Source: Sphingosinicella xenopeptidilytica
GTDB taxonomy: Bacteria > Pseudomonadota > Alphaproteobacteria > Sphingomonadales > Sphingomonadaceae
Direction of reading: 5' to 3'
DNA: 64,000 nucleotides
Assembly: GCF_042676985.1 (NCBI RefSeq)
Contig: NZ_JBHTIK010000001.1
Span: 496,001 to 560,000 of the forward strand
The translations under genes were made by a program, and so were the position numbers. Of this stretch, positions 54,911-63,509 are shown one piece after another. Positions within the stretch are counted from its first letter, which is position 1. Each line of letters opens with the position of its first letter. The notes beneath the pieces are model-generated. The model was not told the DNA's origin. It saw nothing but the letters and a program-made list of their open reading frames with translations, and searched no databases.

Positions 54911-56283
54911 CACAGCACGCCGAAAGCTTGAGCGGTTGCGTCGAGGCCGAGCTTCAGCTTCCCGACCATCTCGTCGATTTCCGCGTGCGTGATGACGAGC
55001 GGCGGGCTCAGTACCATCGCCTGCCCGACGGCACGGGCGATGAGACCTTTGTCCCACAGCACCTCACGGCAATGGATCGAGGCCTGCTCCTCAGCGCTGA
55101 AGAGGGCCTTGGGCGTCTTCGCGCGGACGAGCTGCAGCGCGGCGACAAGGCCGACACCGCGGACTTCACCGACGAGCGGATGCGCATCGGCCAGCTGGCG
55201 CAGCGACTGGTGGAAATAGGGGCCGACGTCCTCGCGGACGCGCTCGACGAGGCCTTCGTTCGCGATGATGTCGATGTTGGCGCTCGCGACGGCGCATGCG
55301 ACCGGATGCCCCGAATAGGTGAAGCCGTGCGCGAGCAGACCGCCTTCGTTCAACACGTCGAACACCCTGTTGCCGACAGCAATGGCGGCAATCGGCAGGT
55401 AGCCGGATGACAGTCCCTTCGCCATCGGCATCAGGTCGGGCTGGATGTTATAATATTGGGAGCCGAACCATTCGCCGGTGCGGCCGAACCCGCAGATTAC
55501 CTCGTCGGCGACAAGCAGGATGTCGTACTGGCGGCAGATGCGCTGGATTTCCGGCCAGTAGGTGGCGGGCGGATCGATGACGCCACCTGCACCCTGCAGC
55601 GGCTCGCCGATGAATGCGGCGACGTTGTCCGGTCCGAGTTCGAGGATCTTCTCTTCCAGTGCCCGCGCGGCCTTCAGGCCGAACTCTTCACGCGTCAGGC
55701 CGTCGCCAAGCAGATAGTGGTGCGGGTGCATGATGTGGGCGAAACCGGGCAGCATCTCGGGGGCCATACCGTGCATGTGGGCCATGCCGCCGAGGCCGAC
55801 GGCGCAGAGCGTGCTGCCGTGATAACCGAGGTCGCGGCCGATGAAAGTCTGCTTCGTAGGCTTGCCGCTCAGCATCCAGTAGCGGCGGACGAGACGGACG
55901 ATGGTGTCGTTCGCTTCGGAGCCGGAATTCGCGAACAGGATGTGGTCGAGGCCTTCGGGCGTCAGCGCTGCGATCTTCTCGGCGAGTTCGATCATCTGCG
56001 GTGTCGAGGTGCCGAAGTGGTTGTTGTAGTAGGCCAGCTCGTTCATCTGCCGCGCCGCGATGTCCGACAGTTCCGAGCGTCCGTAACCGACCGCAACGCA
56101 CCACAGACCCGCCATGCCGTCGAGCAGGCGGTTGCCTTCGTTATCCCACACGTAGCAGCCCTTGCCCTGCGTAATGATGCGCGTGCCCTTTGCCGCAAGC
56201 GCCTTGGGGTCGGCGAATGAATGGACGTGGTGCGCGGCATCGACGGACTGGAGCGCGGCGGTATCGGCGAAGTTGCGAAGCAT
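54910..56283 (-). CDS. Class III aminotransferase (putrescine/cadaverine-pyruvate type)
   Basis: A 457-residue PLP omega-transaminase resembling SpuC and related amine-pyruvate transaminases. It has GMAGLWCVAVGYGR, FANSGSEANDT, GYHGST, EPLQGAGG, ADEVICGFGRTGEWFGS and the PLP lysine in MPMAKGLSSGY. Such enzymes remove the terminal amino group of diamines, with pyruvate as acceptor, to give omega-amino aldehydes. It lies upstream of, and translationally coupled to, the semialdehyde dehydrogenase gene. GAGGAA lies before the ATG. A 141-bp gap separates it from the beta-helix gene upstream. Confidence 0.88.
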   Translation of the reverse strand: MLRNFADTAALQSVDAAHHVHSFADPKALAAKGTRIITQGKGCYVWDNEGNRLLDGMAGLWCVAVGYGRSELSDIAARQMNELAYYNNHFGTSTPQMIELAEKIAALTPEGLDHILFANSGSEANDTIVRLVRRYWMLSGKPTKQTFIGRDLGYHGSTLCAVGLGGMAHMHGMAPEMLPGFAHIMHPHHYLLGDGLTREEFGLKAARALEEKILELGPDNVAAFIGEPLQGAGGVIDPPATYWPEIQRICRQYDILLVADEVICGFGRTGEWFGSQYYNIQPDLMPMAKGLSSGYLPIAAIAVGNRVFDVLNEGGLLAHGFTYSGHPVACAVASANIDIIANEGLVERVREDVGPYFHQSLRQLADAHPLVGEVRGVGLVAALQLVRAKTPKALFSAEEQASIHCREVLWDKGLIARAVGQAMVLSPPLVITHAEIDEMVGKLKLGLDATAQAFGVL

Positions 56284-56424
56284 GAACCCAAATTCCTCAT
56301 GTTTTCGGCCCGCGTTTTGCGGCCGGAACCCATGTGCGCAATCATTCAGTCGCCCGGCAAAAGGGCCAAGGCGACAAACGGGCAAAGGGTGGTGCGTACG
56401 CCGCACCAATGCGGCGCAAGGGCT

Positions 56425-57378
56425 TCAGCGAGATGCGGCTGGACCGATCCCCTTGCCCGTGATCGGCGAGCCCGGAAGCGGGCGGTAGTCCGCATCGACG
56501 CGCGGATCGCCCGCGATGACGCCTTCGAGCGTCACGCCCGTCGCGCTCGCGTCGGCAGCGTTGCCGTAAAGCGCGAGGTTGCGGCCGATGATGCGGCTTT
56601 TCCCCGTGGCGTTGAGCGCGATCGGCTTGCTTCCCACGATGAGCGAGTCCGCAATGTAAATCGCAGCATTGTCTTCCGCGTAGAGGCCGTCGTCGGCGCT
56701 TCTATCGATCGCGATGCGCGTGAGATGGGCGACGCTGTCGTTGTAGGCGGCGACCGCCGAGGAATCGTTATTGCGGAAGATGGCTCCGTCGAGCCGCAGG
56801 TATGCGCCCTCGTAGAGCCATGTGGCGACATGGCCGTCGAGCACCTGAAGATCGCGCACGTCTAGGATCGTGTTCCCACGCCCGGTGAGGCCCATTTTCT
56901 GGTAGCGGCTGATGGTGACGTCCGAGATCCGCGCGCGGCTGTCCACTGCGAAGATGCCGTGGCCTTCGTAGATGTCGTCTTCCTCGATATCGAAGCGGAA
57001 GCCCGTGATAACGAGGCCGTTGATCGTCACATCGGCATTCCTGAGGCCAATAGCCGTGGCTGGCAGGCCCGTACTGCCGTCGAGGATCGCGCCTTTTTCA
57101 CCTTGAATGGCAAGCTGTTTGCCATCGACTGCAGCGAACGCGCGGACGACAATCTCCTTGTACGGCAGATCCCGATAAGCGCGCGGTGTGTATACGCCTG
57201 CCCGCACAAGGATGGTGTCGCCATCGGCCGCCTTGTCGATTGCGGCCTGTATCGCGTCGTCGCCCTTGAAGGTACAGCCCTTCGCAGCCACGCCCGCCGG
57301 GCAGGCGACGAGAGTTGCGCCAAGCGCGGGGCATGTCGTTCCGGCAAGCAGGCCGATGGCGGCCAGCATGATTCTCAT
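56425..57378 (-). CDS. Right-handed beta-helix protein, exported
   Basis: A 317-residue protein with signal peptide (MRIMLAAIGLLAGTTCPALGA). Residues about 35-75 (DAIQAAIDKAADGDTILVRAGVY) match the start of pectate-lyase-like or NosD-type helices. Successive rungs follow, such as DVTINGLVITGF and DDGLYAEDNAAIYIADSLIV. No polysaccharide-lyase catalytic residues are clear. It lies between the POT transporter and the aminotransferase in the operon, so it may be a periplasmic binding or surface protein of the pathway. GGGAGGG lies upstream of the ATG. Confidence 0.8.
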   Translation of the reverse strand: MRIMLAAIGLLAGTTCPALGATLVACPAGVAAKGCTFKGDDAIQAAIDKAADGDTILVRAGVYTPRAYRDLPYKEIVVRAFAAVDGKQLAIQGEKGAILDGSTGLPATAIGLRNADVTINGLVITGFRFDIEEDDIYEGHGIFAVDSRARISDVTISRYQKMGLTGRGNTILDVRDLQVLDGHVATWLYEGAYLRLDGAIFRNNDSSAVAAYNDSVAHLTRIAIDRSADDGLYAEDNAAIYIADSLIVGSKPIALNATGKSRIIGRNLALYGNAADASATGVTLEGVIAGDPRVDADYRPLPGSPITGKGIGPAASR

Positions 57379-57401
57379 TCCTGATCCCTCCCCAAAAGTT
57401 G

Positions 57402-58781
57402 TTATGCCGCCGCCTTCGAGCGGAGCGCGCGGACAAGCCATGTCCGCAGCAGCAGGACGAACAGCGCGCCGCTCGCTACGACGGCAGCGTGGATTATCCA
57501 GAAGCCCAGCGGGCCGACCGGCTCGTAGAAACGACCGAGCCAGCCGCTGACGATGCCCCCGATGAAAATGCCGAGATAGTAGGCGCCAACCATCATCGCG
57601 TTCACCGCCGCAGGCGCATCTCGCGACACAAGCGCAAGCGCGATGGGCGCGATGTAAAGGTAGCCGACGGCGCACAAGAAGTGGAAGACCACCGGCCAGA
57701 TCAGGGCGACCTTGCCGTTGCCGGCGGTGAGTTCGCCAAGGCTGAGCAGCAGGCAGGCGATGCCGAACGCGCAGCAGCCGATGGCGATTTTCGAAAGCTC
57801 GGCGGGCTCTGTGCCGCGCTTCGCCTGTTTGCGCCAGACCATCACCATCACGGGCGCAAGCAGCAGAACGGCAAGCGAATCGAGCGATTGGAACCAGGTG
57901 ACCGGCACGGTCCAGCCAAGGATGTCGCGGCCGACGTGATCGCGCAGCCACAGCGGATACGTGTTCCACACCTGCGCCTGGGCGGTCCAGTAGAGTGCCG
58001 TGATCGAAAGCACGACGAGGAGCGCGACGATCACGCGGCCGTCGCCGGGTGTGAGCTTTGGCTTGTCACCGCGTTCGATGGCGGCGTTCTCTGGCGGCAA
58101 GTAGCGGAACCCCGCCAGGTAGATGACGATGCCGATGAGCATGCCGACGCCAGCTGCGCCAAAGCCGTAATGCCAGCCGTAAAGCTCGCCGAGCGTGCCG
58201 CAGATGAGCGGTGCGATCGTCGCGCCGACGTTGATCGCGGTGCAGTAGATCGTGAAGGCGCCGTCGCGGCGGCTGTCGTTCTTCGTGTAGAGATCGCCGA
58301 CCTGCGCGGCGAGATTACCTTTGAGGAGTCCTGCGCCGAGGATCAGCGAACCCAGTGCTGGCAAAAATGCGGCTTCGAAGGCCATCAGGAAATGACCGAC
58401 CGCCATGAGACCTGCACCCCCGAGTACCGCGCGCTTGCGCCCCGTCACGCGATCTCCGAGGAGGCCGCCCAGCACTGGCGTGAAATAAATGAGACCGACG
58501 TAAAGCCCGAAGATCTGCGAGGCGAGCGCTTGGACGGACAGCGGCCCGGTGACGGTTTCGATTGCGCTGCGGAAGCCAGCGAAGCCCCACACGGCCTCGA
58601 CATTGCCGGAGTGCAGCAGGTGGCCTGCCATGTAGAGTACGAGCAGTGCCTGCATTCCGTAGAAGGAGAAGCGCTCCCACGCTTCGGTGAAGGCGATGTA
58701 GGCAAGCCCGCGCGGCTGGCCCCAGATTTCGCGGGGGGATTGCTCGGAAGGCAGGCAAGGTGCATCGGCGGCGGTGGTCAT
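57402..58781 (-). CDS. POT family proton-dependent di/tripeptide transporter
   Basis: A 459-residue transporter with about 12-14 helices. The family signature ExxERFxxY appears as EAWERFSFYGMQALL in helix 1, followed by LGGLLGDRVTGRKRAVLGGAGLM and LLKGNLAAQVGDLY. POT proteins import di- and tripeptides and similar molecules using the proton gradient. AGGAACG precedes the ATG. It is 28 bp downstream of serine hydrolase B, consistent with import of a peptide-like product for that cytosolic enzyme. Confidence 0.92.
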   Translation of the reverse strand: MTTAADAPCLPSEQSPREIWGQPRGLAYIAFTEAWERFSFYGMQALLVLYMAGHLLHSGNVEAVWGFAGFRSAIETVTGPLSVQALASQIFGLYVGLIYFTPVLGGLLGDRVTGRKRAVLGGAGLMAVGHFLMAFEAAFLPALGSLILGAGLLKGNLAAQVGDLYTKNDSRRDGAFTIYCTAINVGATIAPLICGTLGELYGWHYGFGAAGVGMLIGIVIYLAGFRYLPPENAAIERGDKPKLTPGDGRVIVALLVVLSITALYWTAQAQVWNTYPLWLRDHVGRDILGWTVPVTWFQSLDSLAVLLLAPVMVMVWRKQAKRGTEPAELSKIAIGCCAFGIACLLLSLGELTAGNGKVALIWPVVFHFLCAVGYLYIAPIALALVSRDAPAAVNAMMVGAYYLGIFIGGIVSGWLGRFYEPVGPLGFWIIHAAVVASGALFVLLLRTWLVRALRSKAAA

Positions 58782-58809
58782 TTTACGTTCCTGCCTCTGC
58801 CGATCATCA

Positions 58810-60006
58810 TCAACCAATAGCCTCGACAACCGAATTGAAGAAATCGTTGTCGAGGATGGCTTCGGCTCCTTTCGGTTTCGACCGCGCGCTCAAGACCACG
58901 ATCTGGATGCGGCGCGCCGGGTTCAGATAGATATATTGGCCGAAGATGCCGCGTGCGGAAAAGGCACCATCCGTAAACGAGCCGTCGCGTGCCGGAACCG
59001 GCCACCACATGTAGCCGTAATCGAGCTGCCGTCCGCCGACCTCGCGCGGGCGGGTGGCCTCCACCGTCCAGCCTGTGGGGAGTACGGGTTCGCTATCGAT
59101 CATGCCGCCTTCAAGGATGAAGCGGCCGAAACGCGCATAGTCGCGAAGCGTGGCGCAAAGGCCGCTGCCTGCGACCTCGAGGCCATCCGGTGCTTCCAGC
59201 CACCATTCGGCATCGGCTTCGGTGCCGATGCGCGACCAGATGCGCTCCGAAAGATAGTCCGCAAGCCACTTGCCTGTCGCGGCGCGAACCAGCGCACCGA
59301 CAACGTGCGTTTCGCCGGTGCTGTAGTTCCAGAGCGTGCCCGGCGCGCGTGCGCGCGGCAGGCTCGCCATGTAGCGCATGATCGCGCCTGGCTGCTGCCC
59401 GATCTGCAGATCCAGCATATGCCGCCGTTCGGAAGCCGGGTCGGTGTGCGTATCGTCCCAGCGCACGCCGGAGGTCATCAGCATCAGTTCGCGGACAGAA
59501 ACGCCATCATAGCCACTTCCGGAAAGCTCGGGCAGGTAGCGGGTCAGCGGGTCCTCGACCGAATCGATGTAGCCGTCCTGGATCGCCGCGCCGACGAGCG
59601 TGGTGCTGACAGATTTCGCCATCGACATTGAAAGCCAGCGCGTTGCGGCAGTGATGCCGAGTTCGTATTGCTCGTGGACGAGTGTATCGCCTTGCATGAC
59701 GAGCAACCCGGCGACACGGTTGCGCGACATATAGTCGTAGAGGTCGTAGGTCGTACCATTGGCGCGAATGGGGAATTCGGGAAGTCCTGCTGCAGGCGCG
59801 ATGCCGAGCTCCCGCACAGGCGCGCCGCGGCGGACCGTGCGCGTTGCGAAGGCACGCTCAGTCTGCCCGAAAATCCGTACCTGCTCGTCGGGCATCAGCT
59901 GGCCCGCATAGACATCAACCATCAGTGCAGCGAGCGAAGCGTCGACAGCGTCGGGCATGTCCCTGTTTTCGGCGTGCTGCAATTCCGGCTCCTTTGTCGG
60001 CGGCAT
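58810..60006 (-). CDS. Serine hydrolase B, class C beta-lactamase fold (NylB-like), cytosolic
   Basis: A 398-residue paralogue of serine hydrolase A without a signal peptide. Catalytic residues are Ser128-x-x-Lys131 (SMSMAKS) and Tyr228 in LWNYSTGETH. LPELSGSGYDGVSV and THTDPASE match the NylB-type signature. Lack of an export signal suggests it works in the cytoplasm on material brought in by the POT transporter, as NylB itself does. GGAGGAACG precedes the ATG. It is the first gene of the six-gene minus-strand operon, divergent from amidohydrolase B with a 205-bp intergenic region. Confidence 0.88.
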   Translation of the reverse strand: MPPTKEPELQHAENRDMPDAVDASLAALMVDVYAGQLMPDEQVRIFGQTERAFATRTVRRGAPVRELGIAPAAGLPEFPIRANGTTYDLYDYMSRNRVAGLLVMQGDTLVHEQYELGITAATRWLSMSMAKSVSTTLVGAAIQDGYIDSVEDPLTRYLPELSGSGYDGVSVRELMLMTSGVRWDDTHTDPASERRHMLDLQIGQQPGAIMRYMASLPRARAPGTLWNYSTGETHVVGALVRAATGKWLADYLSERIWSRIGTEADAEWWLEAPDGLEVAGSGLCATLRDYARFGRFILEGGMIDSEPVLPTGWTVEATRPREVGGRQLDYGYMWWPVPARDGSFTDGAFSARGIFGQYIYLNPARRIQIVVLSARSKPKGAEAILDNDFFNSVVEAIG

Positions 60007-60211
60007 CGTTCCTCCCGCATTATTGAAGCGGTTATGCCGGATGCGTGAGCATCGCTGAGGTGCGAAGGGAGCAATGGCCGGTGTGCGCCAATCACCAGCA
60101 CGCTCCGGGAGCCGGTGCGCCAATGGCACCGCGCTTTGCTTAAAAATGGGCTTGTCGCGGTGCGGTGCAGGGGGCCAACGTCGCAAAAAGCGGCGCAATA
60201 TGTGGGTGGGG

Positions 60212-63200
60212 ATGATGAAGAGGTTCGTCGGAGTTTTGGTGGCTGTTGCGCTTGGCCTTGTGCCACAGGCCGGGGCGCAAACGCAGCGCTGGAACGTCGA
60301 AGACACCGGCGAGCCGTATCGCGACGTGATGATCTCGACGTCTGAAGGCACGTGGATGAGCCTCGATGTCAGTCCGGATGGCAAGACCATCGCGTTCGAC
60401 ATGCTTGGTGACATCTATGTGATCCCGGCAGCAGGCGGCGAGGCGCGGGCGCTGCACGCCGGCCGCGCGATGCAGCGTTCTCCCCGGTTCAGTCCAGATG
60501 GCGCGAAGCTACTCTACATCAGCGATGCGGACGGCGCCGACAATCTCTGGATTTCGAATGCAGACGGAAGTGGCTCCCGGCGCGTGACTGCGCAGACGGT
60601 CGAGAATGTAAACGGTCCGGCGTGGGGGGCGGACGGAGGCTTCGTCGCGGCCGCGAAAATGTATGCGGATGATCACCGCCTGCACGGTTCCGAGCTTCGC
60701 CTGTGGGATCTTGGCGGCGGGGCGGGGCGTCTGCTTGTGCCCGCGCCCGCAAACACCGAAAACGTCCATGAAGCGAGTTTCTCTCCTGATGGGCGCTATC
60801 TCTACTATACGGAGAAAGTTTCGCCGCCGACCGTGTCGCGCGTCTATATCGATGCCAATCACAGCAACTATGCGATCATGCGTCGTGAACTGGAAACGGG
60901 CGCCACGGAGGAGCTGATTCGCGGCTTCGGAGGCGCGACGACGGCGGAACTGTCGCGCAACGGCAAACGGCTCGCATTCGTCCGCCGGGTCGCGGACAAG
61001 ACAGTGCTTTTCGCCTACGATGTGGAAACGCGCGAACAGCGGCCCGTCTTCGACCGGCTCGACCGCGATGCCCAGGCCGATTTCATCGGTCAGGGCAACT
61101 ACTACCCGCGCTATGGGTGGTTCCCGGACAACAGGCATGTGGCGATCTGGGCGGGCGGCACGCTGTGGAAGGTGGATATGGATGGCGGTCGCGCTTCCGA
61201 AATTCCCTTTCGCGTCGTCCAGCACCAGCGCGTAGCGGAACCCGTGCGTTTTACGCACGATCTGGCTCCGGAACAGTTCACGGTAAAGGCGGTTCGGCAA
61301 CTTGCCCTGTCGCGAGATGGCGCACTCTACTTCAACGCGCTCGGCCGTCTGTGGCGCAAGCAGGGGAATGCGGCACCGCGGCGGCTCAGCCATGGCACGG
61401 CGCTGGAATTCGAACCGGCCGTTTCGCCTGATGGGCGGCGCATCGCTTACGTCGAATGGGCCGACGAAACGGGCGGCGTCCTGAAGCTTGCCAACGCCGA
61501 CGGCAAGGCGGCTCGGACGCTGCTCGCATCCGGCGGCGTTCTGCGTTCACCCGCCTTTTCGCTCGATGGGCGTAGGCTCGTCTACAAGATCGATTATGGC
61601 GACCGGTGCCTCGGCGGGCATCAATCGAAGCCGGGTCTCTACTGGATGAACCTGACGGATGGGCAGAGCCACTACATCGGCCCGCCCGGCAACGACCCGA
61701 TGTTTTCGCCTGACGGTACGCGCGTTTACTACACGGTGGTTGCCTACGATGGCGAGAACAGCATCACCTCACTCGAAAGCGTGAATCTGGCTGGAGCAGA
61801 CAAGCGGGTTCACGCAAAGACGCGCGATGCCGACACTTCGGAAATCCGCATCAGCCCCGATCTCAAATGGATCGCGTTTCGCGATCACCAGCAATACTGG
61901 GTCACGGCTTATCGGGAGACGGGGGCCCCCGTTGTTTTTTCGACGGCGAGCGAAGAGACGCCCGCGAAACGCCTCTCGGCGATTGGAGGTTACGCGCTCA
62001 CCTGGGCGGGCGATTCCTCCCGCCTCATCTGGGCGATCGGAGACAGGATCGCGGCGGTATCACCCTCAGAGGCATTTTCGGTGGGCTGGACTCCGCTTCG
62101 TTCGGGAAGCCCGGTCGGGCTCGTCGTGAAGTCCGATGTACCTGCAGGCGAGGTCGCGTTCGTGGGCGGCCGCATCATCACCATGAAGGGCGAAGAGGTT
62201 ATCGAGAACGGTACCGTGCTCGTGCGCGGCAACCGGATTGCCGCCATCGGTACCGCTGCGGATGTGGCGGTGCCGGCGTCCGCGAAGGTCGTCGACATCG
62301 CGGGCAAGACCGTGATGCCGGGCCTTGTCGACATGCATGGGCATATCGACAATTGCTACTACACGTCTTCGGGCCTGATGCCGCAGAAGCAGTCGGCGCG
62401 CTACGCCGATCTCGCCTACGGGGTCACGACGAACTACGATCCCTATAGCTCCGAACTGCCGACCTATTCGATGAGCGAGATGACGCGGACGGGCGACATG
62501 GTCGGGCCGCGCGCGATTGACTCCGGCATGGTCGCCTTCGGACGTTCGGGGAAGGGTGACAATGCCTATGTCCCGATCGCCTCCTATGACGACGCGGCCA
62601 CGCTGATGGCGCGCAAGTCCGCCCTCGGCGGCTGGATCGTGAAGAGCTACCGGCAGCCGATGCGCAGCCAGCGCCAGATGCTGGTGAAGGCCGGCCGCGA
62701 CGCGGGTGTGATGGTCGACGTGGAAGGCGAAAGCAGTTTCTACAACAACATCACGATGCTGACGGACGGCAACACCAACCTTCAACACAACATGCCGATT
62801 CCGAACTACTACGACGATGTGGTACAGCTGATGGCGGGTGCCCGCGCCTCCCATACGCCGACGCTCGTTCTGCTGTTCGGCGAGCTTGCCGGAGAGAATT
62901 ACTGGTATCAGCATAGCGACGTCTGGAAGGATTCGAAGGCGCAGGCCTTCGTGCAGGTGACGACCAGTGGCTACAGCCCGCTCGGTACGCCCTACGGTGC
63001 ACCGCCCTATGTGCGCGGCATGACGACGATCCACGCGGCGGAGGAGCTGTGGGATATCGGTTTCCGATCGGTCGCCCGCTCGATGAAGCATCTCGATGAC
63101 GCCGGAGTGCGCGTGAATGTCGGCTCGCATGGACAGTTCTCCGGGCTCGCGCAGCACTGGGAGATGTGGCTTCTGGCGCAGGGCGGCATGAGCAATCATC

Positions 63201-63496
63201 GGATTCTGCGTGCGGCGACGATGAACGGGGCCGAGACGCTCGGCATCGATGGGCAGATCGGTTCGCTGGAACCCGGCAAACTCGCCGACCTCATCGTGCT
63301 CGACGAGAACCCGCTTGCCGATATTCGGAACACCAACAGCGTGCGCTATACGATGGTGAACGGCCGCCTTTACGATGCCTATGCAATGGACGAGATCGGC
63401 AACCGATCGCGACCGCGCGGCAAGTTTTTCTGGGAAGTCGGTGTGGAACGTGGCGGCAACATCATCGACTGGAAAAGCGCGTGGGCGCATCAATAG
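60212..63496 (+). CDS. Amidohydrolase B with TolB-like propeller, exported
   Basis: A 1,094-residue paralogue of amidohydrolase A. It has a signal peptide (RFVGVLVAVALGLVPQAGA), PD40/TolB blades to about residue 650 (SPDGKTIAFDMLGDIYVIPAAGG) and an amidohydrolase domain with MPGLVDMHGHID (HxH metal pair), VNVGSHGQFSG and GKLADLIVLDENPLADI. Start choice is between ATG codons at 60200, 60212 and 60215; GGGTGGGG precedes the latter two. It is followed 13 bp later by an M24 peptidase gene. The two large paralogues probably act on related but different substrates in the periplasm. Confidence 0.88.
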   Translation: MMKRFVGVLVAVALGLVPQAGAQTQRWNVEDTGEPYRDVMISTSEGTWMSLDVSPDGKTIAFDMLGDIYVIPAAGGEARALHAGRAMQRSPRFSPDGAKLLYISDADGADNLWISNADGSGSRRVTAQTVENVNGPAWGADGGFVAAAKMYADDHRLHGSELRLWDLGGGAGRLLVPAPANTENVHEASFSPDGRYLYYTEKVSPPTVSRVYIDANHSNYAIMRRELETGATEELIRGFGGATTAELSRNGKRLAFVRRVADKTVLFAYDVETREQRPVFDRLDRDAQADFIGQGNYYPRYGWFPDNRHVAIWAGGTLWKVDMDGGRASEIPFRVVQHQRVAEPVRFTHDLAPEQFTVKAVRQLALSRDGALYFNALGRLWRKQGNAAPRRLSHGTALEFEPAVSPDGRRIAYVEWADETGGVLKLANADGKAARTLLASGGVLRSPAFSLDGRRLVYKIDYGDRCLGGHQSKPGLYWMNLTDGQSHYIGPPGNDPMFSPDGTRVYYTVVAYDGENSITSLESVNLAGADKRVHAKTRDADTSEIRISPDLKWIAFRDHQQYWVTAYRETGAPVVFSTASEETPAKRLSAIGGYALTWAGDSSRLIWAIGDRIAAVSPSEAFSVGWTPLRSGSPVGLVVKSDVPAGEVAFVGGRIITMKGEEVIENGTVLVRGNRIAAIGTAADVAVPASAKVVDIAGKTVMPGLVDMHGHIDNCYYTSSGLMPQKQSARYADLAYGVTTNYDPYSSELPTYSMSEMTRTGDMVGPRAIDSGMVAFGRSGKGDNAYVPIASYDDAATLMARKSALGGWIVKSYRQPMRSQRQMLVKAGRDAGVMVDVEGESSFYNNITMLTDGNTNLQHNMPIPNYYDDVVQLMAGARASHTPTLVLLFGELAGENYWYQHSDVWKDSKAQAFVQVTTSGYSPLGTPYGAPPYVRGMTTIHAAEELWDIGFRSVARSMKHLDDAGVRVNVGSHGQFSGLAQHWEMWLLAQGGMSNHRILRAATMNGAETLGIDGQIGSLEPGKLADLIVLDENPLADIRNTNSVRYTMVNGRLYDAYAMDEIGNRSRPRGKFFWEVGVERGGNIIDWKSAWAHQ

Positions 63497-63509
63497 GAAA
63501 GGGTGGGAT

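Noticed and set aside
57399..58820. A 473-codon plus-strand frame opposite the POT transporter gene
   Set aside because: Composition is typical of an antisense shadow in GC-rich DNA, and the minus-strand transporter has clear family motifs.
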